Position numbers and translations under genes: made by a program. DNA of 55,016 nucleotides from Acidobacteriota bacterium (GTDB lineage: Bacteria; Acidobacteriota; Terriglobia; Bryobacterales; Bryobacteraceae): the NCBI GenBank assembly GCA_018268835.1, contig JAFDVU010000025.1, positions 1-55,016 of the forward strand. The letters are read 5' to 3'. The notes below the pieces were generated by a model. That model had not been told where the DNA came from, did not search any database, and worked only from the letters and a program-made list of their open reading frames with translations. This document shows positions 50,280 to 55,016 of this stretch, piece by piece; the stretch's first letter is position 1, and the number at the start of each line of letters is the position of its first letter.

Positions 50280-51668
50280 TCAAAACCGCATGAGTTTATT
50301 CAGGCCGTTGAACGCCGCCGACTTATAACACTCGGCAAGCGTCGGATAATTGAACACCGTTTCGACGAAGTAATCCACCGTGCCTTTGAGTATCATCACG
50401 GCCTGTCCGATGTGTAATAGCTCGCTGGCGCCTTCGCCGATGATATGCACGCCCAGGATCTCCCGTGTTTCGCGGTGGAAGATCAGTTTCAGACGTCCGG
50501 TTGTGTCGCCGCGGATCTGTCCGCGGGCGGTTTCCCGATAATACGCCACGCCGACTTCATACGGCACGTCGGCTTCGGTGAGTTGCTCCTCGGTCTTACC
50601 GGTGAAGCTGATTTCAGGAATGGTATAAATGCCGTAGGGGTAAGTGGCCGGGTTGGAATTGATCTGCAGCCCGACCGCGTGCGCGGCCGCCAGACGGCCC
50701 TGTTCCATCGAGACCGAGGCCAGGCTGGGGAAGCCGATGACGTCGCCGGCGGCATAGATGTTCGGCGTTTTGGTGCGGTACTCGCCATCCACCGGGATGC
50801 GCCCGCGGCCGTCGGCTTCGAGGCCGGCGGCGGAGAGGTTGAGATCGTCCACGTTACCCTGGCGCCCGACGGCGTAGAGCAGCGCGTCGCCGGTGATCAC
50901 TTTGTTGCTCTTGAGCCGGGCGATGACGCCGCCGGAGGGGAGTTCCTCGACGCTGGCGACCTCTTCGTTCAGCCGCATGGTGACGCGGTGGTCGCGCAGA
51001 TGGTAGGACAGCGTTTCGATGATCTCCGAATCGGCGAACTCGAGCAGGCGCGGCCGTTTCTCCACCAGGATGACGCGCGAGCCGAGAATGGCGAACATGC
51101 AGGCGTACTCGACCCCGATGACGCCGCCGCCCACCACGATGAAGGTGCGCGGAATCTCCGGCATTTCGAGGATCTGGTCGCTATTGATGATGGTGCGGCC
51201 GTTGAGCGGCACGGTGGGGCTCACGGCGGGCCGCGTGCCCACGGCGACGATGATGGTCTGGGCTTCGAAATCCGAGATGCCGCGCGAGTTCTCCACGCGG
51301 ACATGGGTGGAATCGACGAAACTGGCGCGGCCGAAAATCACTTCCACGCCGTTGCGCGCAAGCTGCGCCTGGGTCACGTCCACTTCGGTCTTGACCACCT
51401 GGTTGACCCGGAAGCCGAGGTCGGCCATGGCGATCTTTTCCTTGACGTGGTAATTGATCCCGTAGATGCCCTGATACTGGAAGCCGGAAAGGTGCATCAC
51501 GGCTTCGCGCATGGTCTTGCTGGGGATGGTGCCGGTGTTGATGCACGCGCCACCCACGATCTCGCGCTGCTCAATCACCACAACCTTGCGCCCGCATTTT
51601 GCCGCCTGGATCGCTGCGCGCTGCCCCGCCGGCCCGGAGCCGATGACGATGATATCGTAGGTCTGCAT
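50280..51668 (-). CDS. sthA: Soluble (Si-specific) NAD(P)+ transhydrogenase
   Basis: A 462-residue flavoprotein of the dihydrolipoamide dehydrogenase group. FAD motif IGSGPAG (9-15) and NAD motif VVGGGVIGVEYA are intact. In the redox-active site position GACINTGTIPSK, the second Cys of CxxxxC is Thr (T47), which is characteristic of SthA and excludes disulfide reductase activity. The C-terminal dimerisation domain has HIIGEGASELLHIG. It balances NADPH and NADH in the cytoplasm. It lies 41 nt after sod, in the same direction. Start ATG 51668 is well placed; extension upstream would run into sod. Confidence 0.92.
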   Translation of the reverse strand: MQTYDIIVIGSGPAGQRAAIQAAKCGRKVVVIEQREIVGGACINTGTIPSKTMREAVMHLSGFQYQGIYGINYHVKEKIAMADLGFRVNQVVKTEVDVTQAQLARNGVEVIFGRASFVDSTHVRVENSRGISDFEAQTIIVAVGTRPAVSPTVPLNGRTIINSDQILEMPEIPRTFIVVGGGVIGVEYACMFAILGSRVILVEKRPRLLEFADSEIIETLSYHLRDHRVTMRLNEEVASVEELPSGGVIARLKSNKVITGDALLYAVGRQGNVDDLNLSAAGLEADGRGRIPVDGEYRTKTPNIYAAGDVIGFPSLASVSMEQGRLAAAHAVGLQINSNPATYPYGIYTIPEISFTGKTEEQLTEADVPYEVGVAYYRETARGQIRGDTTGRLKLIFHRETREILGVHIIGEGASELLHIGQAVMILKGTVDYFVETVFNYPTLAECYKSAAFNGLNKLMRF

Positions 51669-51709
51669 AGGGTGGGGCGGACCCTGGGGGCCCGCCCGTG
51701 CCTTGTCCC

Positions 51710-52321
51710 TTACTTTACCGCGTTGAAACGATCTTCGATTTCCTTCCAGTTCACGACGTTCCACCAAGCGGAGAGATAATCGCCGCGGCGGTTCTGATAC
51801 TTGAGGTAGTAGGCGTGCTCCCAAACGTCGCAGCCCATCACCGCGTACTTGCCTTCCATGGCCGGGTTGTCCTGGTTGGGAGTGGACATGATTTCGAGCT
51901 TTCCGCCCGTCTTGATCAGCCAGGCCCAACCGGAGCCGAAGCGCGTCATGCCGGCCTGGTTGAACTTCTCCTTGAACGCGTCAAAGCTGCCGAAGGTCCC
52001 GGTGATGGCCTGGCCCACGTTGCCGATGGGCGCGCCGCCGGCGTTCGGCCCCATGATTTTCCAGTACATGGCGTGGTTCCAGTGGCCGCCGCCGTTGTTG
52101 CGCACCGCGGTGCGGATGTTTTCCGGCACAATCGCCAGACCGTTGGCCAACAACTCATCGAGACTCTTATCGGCCAGAGCCGGCGCCGATTCCAACGCTT
52201 TGTTGAGGTTGGTCACGTAAGCGCCGTGGTGCTTGCCGTGATGGATCTCCATGGTCATTTTGTCGATGGAAGGCTCCAGTGCGTCCGGAGCGTAGGGCAG
52301 AGGCGGAAGTGTAAATGGCAT
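51710..52321 (-). CDS. sod: Superoxide dismutase, Fe/Mn type
   Basis: A 203-residue Fe/Mn superoxide dismutase, cytoplasmic (no signal peptide). The start ATG 52321 follows CAGGAG. Metal ligands: H27 (MEIHHGKHH), H83 (HWNHAMYW), D165 and H169 (DVWEHAYY). GSGWAWL and the TPNQDNP segment match; the Gln in the latter is the type more usual in Mn or cambialistic enzymes, so metal preference is left open. It sits between gatA (13 nt) and sthA, linking oxidative defence to redox-cofactor balance. Confidence 0.94.
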   Translation of the reverse strand: MPFTLPPLPYAPDALEPSIDKMTMEIHHGKHHGAYVTNLNKALESAPALADKSLDELLANGLAIVPENIRTAVRNNGGGHWNHAMYWKIMGPNAGGAPIGNVGQAITGTFGSFDAFKEKFNQAGMTRFGSGWAWLIKTGGKLEIMSTPNQDNPAMEGKYAVMGCDVWEHAYYLKYQNRRGDYLSAWWNVVNWKEIEDRFNAVK

Positions 52322-52334
52322 GTGATCTCCTGTT

Positions 52335-53765
52335 CTAATTTGTTCGTTCGTAGGCATCGGCGAGTTTCAACATGGTTGTTTCGTCGAAGTGCCGCGTCAA
52401 AATCTGCATTCCCACCGGCAGGCCGTCGCCGGTCCGGCCGCAAGGAACGCTCATACAGGGAATGCCCGCCAGGCTCCCGGTGATGGTGTAGATATCCGAG
52501 AGGTACATGGCCAGGGGATCGTCCATTTTTTCGCCCAGCTTGAAGGCCGGGAAGGGCGATACCGGGGCCACCACGGCATCCACCTGCTGGAAGGCGTTGG
52601 CGAAATCGCGCGCGATCAGCGTCCGCACCTTCTGCGCCTTGAGGTAGTAGGCGTCGTAATAACCTGCGCTGAGCACGTAGGTACCCAGCATGATTCGGCG
52701 CTTGCACTCCGCGCCGAACCCCTCGCCGCGCGTCTCCCGATACATTCCGGAGAGCGTCGCGGCCGAGGCGGCGCGCATGGTGTAGCGTACACCGTCGTAC
52801 CTCGCCAGGTTGGAGCTGGCTTCGGCGGTAGCGATGATGTAGTAGCAGGCGATGGCGTAATCCGTGGCGGGCAGGCTGATCTCGCGGACCTCGCAGCCAA
52901 GGCGCTTCAGAACATCCACCGCCTTCAGCAGCAGGTCGCGCGATTCACCCGTCAGATGTTTTAGATACTCGAGGGGCAGTCCAAGCTTCAAGCCTTTTAC
53001 GTTGCCGTCGAGGTGTGCGGAATAATCCGGCACCGGAGCCGCGGCGGAGGTGGCATCGTGGGGATCGTGTCCGGCGATGACTCCGAGGAGCACCGCCGCG
53101 TCCTTCACGGAACGGGCGAAGGGTCCGATGTGGTCGAGGGAACTGGCGTAGGCGGTCAGGCCATAGCGGGAGACGCGCCCGTAGGTGGGGGTAATCCCGA
53201 CGACGCCGCAGAACGAGGCCGGCTGGCGCACGCTGCCGCCGGTATCGCTGCCGAGCGAGACCACCGCGGTGCCTTGCGCGACCACCGCCGCCGAACCGCC
53301 GCTCGATCCGCCGGGCACGCGGTCCGGCGCCACCGGGTTGCGCACCACGCCGTAGGCCGAGTTTTCGTTGGACGAGCCCATGGCGAACTCGTCGCAGTTG
53401 GTCTTGCCGAGGATCACGCCGCCGGCGGCTTCCAGTTTCACGATGGCGGTAGCGTCGTAGGGCGGGACGTAATTTTCGAGGAGGCGCGAGGCGCAGGTGG
53501 TGGTGACGCCGCGGGTCACGATCACGTCTTTGACGGCCACCGGCACGCCGGCCAGCGGTCCGGGATCTTCGCCGCGCGCAAGGGCCTGGTCCACGCGGCG
53601 GGCCTGATCGAGCGCGCGCTCCTCGCACAGCCGCAGGTAGGCGTTGGTCCGGGGATTTTCCGCCGCGGCGAAGCGCAGCGCTTCACCGGCGAGTTCGGCG
53701 GCGCTGAACTCGCGCGCGAGCAACCCCGCCCGCACGCGGTCAATCGTGAGAGTGGCGATATCCAT
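52335..53765 (-). CDS. gatA: Glutamyl/aspartyl-tRNA amidotransferase subunit A
   Basis: A 476-residue amidase-signature enzyme. The Ser-cis-Ser-Lys triad is K79 (VAVKD), S154 (GGSSGGSAA) and S178 ([10 protein letters not shown]), exactly at GatA positions. [20 protein letters not shown] and the late [10 protein letters not shown] and [20 protein letters not shown] are GatA hallmarks. It supplies ammonia for converting Glu-tRNA(Gln) or Asp-tRNA(Asn). gatC lies 3 nt upstream; gatB is not in the window. Confidence 0.96.
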   Translation of the reverse strand: MDIATLTIDRVRAGLLAREFSAAELAGEALRFAAAENPRTNAYLRLCEERALDQARRVDQALARGEDPGPLAGVPVAVKDVIVTRGVTTTCASRLLENYVPPYDATAIVKLEAAGGVILGKTNCDEFAMGSSNENSAYGVVRNPVAPDRVPGGSSGGSAAVVAQGTAVVSLGSDTGGSVRQPASFCGVVGITPTYGRVSRYGLTAYASSLDHIGPFARSVKDAAVLLGVIAGHDPHDATSAAAPVPDYSAHLDGNVKGLKLGLPLEYLKHLTGESRDLLLKAVDVLKRLGCEVREISLPATDYAIACYYIIATAEASSNLARYDGVRYTMRAASAATLSGMYRETRGEGFGAECKRRIMLGTYVLSAGYYDAYYLKAQKVRTLIARDFANAFQQVDAVVAPVSPFPAFKLGEKMDDPLAMYLSDIYTITGSLAGIPCMSVPCGRTGDGLPVGMQILTRHFDETTMLKLADAYERTN

Positions 53766-53768
53766 GGG

Positions 53769-54062
53769 TTAGCGTTCGATGACTTTGGGAACCTTGAAAT
53801 ATCCGTTGCCCGGCTGCGGCGCGTTGGCCAGAGCGGAGTGGCTGCCAAGGGGTTCATGCGGCACGTCGGGCCGCAGCGTATCGCCGCCTTCGAACAGCAC
53901 CTGGGCCATGGGCTCGACGCCCGAGGTATCGATCTCGTTGAGCTTGTCCATGTGCTCGAGAATGCCGTCGAGATCCTGGCGGAGCCGGGCGATTTCCTCG
54001 TCGCTGAGCCTGAGGTTGGCGAGGCCGGCCACGTAACGGACTTCCTTTTCCGTGATTTTCAC
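53769..54062 (-). CDS. gatC: Glutamyl/aspartyl-tRNA amidotransferase subunit C
   Basis: A 97-residue GatC: helical N-terminus VRYVAGLANLRLSDEEIARLRQDL, then LEHMDKLNEIDTSGVEPMAQV and RPDVP, which wraps around GatA in the GatCAB complex. Length is typical. Start overlaps the dciA-like gene stop by 4 nt and the stop is 3 nt before gatA. Confidence 0.95.
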   Translation of the reverse strand: MKITEKEVRYVAGLANLRLSDEEIARLRQDLDGILEHMDKLNEIDTSGVEPMAQVLFEGGDTLRPDVPHEPLGSHSALANAPQPGNGYFKVPKVIER

Positions 54063-54490
54063 GCTCGTGCCTTTTTCCGCGAAAGCTTGTAGATGTCGCG
54101 CAGGACGGGGTCGGCAATGGCATCGGCGTCATCGAAGAGCGGCGCGCCGGGCGATGCCTGCCGCGCGCGTTCGGGCTCGATGCGACGGGGCACGACGCGG
54201 AATTCCAGGTCGTCCACCACGCCCGCACCCAGCGCTTTGGCCAGGTTGCGCACGATGAACGGGGTGAGCGCGAACAGTTGCCGCCGCCAGGTGACGTCGG
54301 GGACTTCCACCACCAGGCGTGTGCGCACCAGCTTGGCGGCGCGGGTGTTGGGCGCGATCTTGGGTCCCACGGCCTCCGGCCAAACCGCCAGCGCCATCTC
54401 TTCCGGCGTGATGATCTCGCCGGAGTGCGCTAAGTGGCGGATCAGCTTGCTGGCTCTTTCCATGAGTGTGCGGTTTCTCGATTTTATCAT
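54059..54490 (-). CDS. DUF721/DciA-family protein
   Basis: A 143-residue protein of the DUF721 family, which includes DciA, the loader/operator of the replicative helicase in bacteria without DnaC. The core reads LALAVWPEAVGPKIAPNTRAAKLVRTRLVVEVPDVTWRRQL-type family sequence with FALTPFIVRNLAKALG after it; the C-terminus is an extended, charged tail. I use ATG 54490 because it overlaps the upstream stop by 4 nt (ATGA); ATG 54463 would shorten it by nine residues. First of the coupled dciA-gatC-gatA set. Confidence 0.8.
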   Translation of the reverse strand: MIKSRNRTLMERASKLIRHLAHSGEIITPEEMALAVWPEAVGPKIAPNTRAAKLVRTRLVVEVPDVTWRRQLFALTPFIVRNLAKALGAGVVDDLEFRVVPRRIEPERARQASPGAPLFDDADAIADPVLRDIYKLSRKKARA

Positions 54491-55016
54491 GCGCGCCCGA
54501 TGCAGCGATCCTGCGGCGTCGCGAGGATCGTGTTGCCGCCCTGTGCACGCGGAGCGGCCGGTGCGCAAACGCCCATCGGACGGTGATCGGGAGGCATCGG
54601 CGCGGGATCCGGCGGCATCCCCGGTGTGGAGGGTGCGGGGAGATGCTGCGGGAAGGCGCGTAGAAACGTGGCAACTGTCGCGGGGATTTGTGAAGGGAGG
54701 TTGCGATCCACGGGAGAAGCATCGTGACCGTGGGGGTGAGTGCTTTCCACAGGACTCGGCGTGACTGCTTCCGGGGCGACTTGCGTGCGGGCGGGGTCTG
54801 GTGGTTCGCCGGCGACGTCTTCGGGTGGAGTGGGGACGGGAGGAAGCGACTGGGGTGGGTTTGGCTCGGCAGGTTCGTTGCAAATGCAGGGGGTTTTGGG
54901 TTCGTTTGGTATCTCGGGCGTAGTGGGAACGGGGGGTGCGGCGGGAGCGTTCGGGTGGAGTTGGCGGAGGCGGAGGAGGTTGTTGAGGGCGCGCTGGTAC
55001 ATGAGGTGGAGGCGGG
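54487..55016 (-). CDS. Proline-rich protein of unknown function, 5' end outside the window
   Basis: An open frame entering from the right edge and ending at 54487, overlapping the dciA-like start by 4 nt. An internal ATG at 55002 exists, but codons continue open to the edge, so the true start is probably outside. The visible part begins with an amphipathic helix (MYQRALNNLLRLRQLHP) and continues as Pro-rich, low-complexity sequence with IPNEPKTPCICNEPAEPN. Such short helix plus NEP-containing tails occur in uncharacterised acidobacterial proteins as far as I recall. It could also be a chance frame; codon use and the ATGA overlap favour a gene. Confidence 0.5.
   Translation of the reverse strand, partial: RLHLMYQRALNNLLRLRQLHPNAPAAPPVPTTPEIPNEPKTPCICNEPAEPNPPQSLPPVPTPPEDVAGEPPDPARTQVAPEAVTPSPVESTHPHGHDASPVDRNLPSQIPATVATFLRAFPQHLPAPSTPGMPPDPAPMPPDHRPMGVCAPAAPRAQGGNTILATPQDRCIGRA

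Noticed and set aside
1..55016. tRNA, rRNA, CRISPR array, prophage, plasmid origin
   Set aside because: No T-loop or anticodon-arm patterns, rRNA signatures, spaced direct repeats, integrase or structural phage genes were found in the intergenic regions or gene list.

Overview
The window is high-GC bacterial chromosomal DNA that I attribute to an acidobacterium of the Solibacter/Bryobacter type. The reasons are its protein families: secreted proteins ending in the domain catalogued as TIGR03437, an ADOP-type duplicated MacB/FtsX permease, an SBBP-repeat exoprotein, a large VPS10/BNR-propeller exoprotein, and a winged-helix/TolB-like/TPR transmembrane regulator. This placement is inference from family content; there is no rRNA in the window. 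I saw no IS element, phage, integron, CRISPR array, tRNA or rRNA.

Layout. 1-9.5 kb: end of a DUF1080-type sugar-hydrolase locus, a CadC-like regulator, a TIGR03437 exoprotein, an ADOP permease, a Tat-type aldo/keto reductase overlapping a ubiquitin-like/Mut7-C protein, then two small, distantly related soluble proteins of unknown function. 9.8-17.6 kb: three large exported proteins (VPS10-like propeller, Ig/IPT-like protein, seven-repeat SBBP protein). 17.6-20.4 kb: two duplicated small basic exported proteins with duplicated, foldable leaders, next to a NarL-type two-component system. 20.4-24.3 kb: an overlapping housekeeping operon xseB-ispA-tlyA-nadK-dicarboxylate symporter. 24.4-27.1 kb: tatA, an HU-type protein, a second RecA-fold gene, and recA. 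27.2-32.5 kb: a small exported protein, glutamine synthetase, glutaminyl cyclase, and a KdpDE-like pair without kdpFABC. 32.5-36.5 kb: a 22-bp-arm inverted repeat, then tesA divergent from a YbbA/YbbP-like ABC pair, an arrangement also found in E. coli. 36.5-41.4 kb: a GH54 arabinofuranosidase whose lamin-tail domain is interrupted by repeat modules, convergent with a tannase/feruloyl esterase. 41.5-44.1 kb: an overlapping isomerase-epimerase-aldo/keto reductase cassette. 44.5-47.9 kb: mqnD (futalosine menaquinone route) with a long structured leader, then phoR/phoB. 48.0-55.0 kb: a leftward run of membrane protein, ROK protein, sthA, sod, gatA, gatC, dciA-like gene and a proline-rich ORF entering from the right edge.

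Genes are tightly packed; many neighbours overlap by 4 nt (ATGA/GTGA), pointing to translational coupling. Several first-in-operon genes have no Shine-Dalgarno but carry a TANNNT hexamer 6-10 nt before the start codon, suggesting leaderless mRNAs. The most unusual items are the recA/RecA-paralog tandem (catalytic Glu changed to Asp in the paralog), the duplicated basic-protein genes with conserved leader structure, the split lamin-tail domain in the GH54 enzyme, the small helical protein pair at 8.5-9.5 kb, and the large AT-rich inverted repeat at 32.5 kb.
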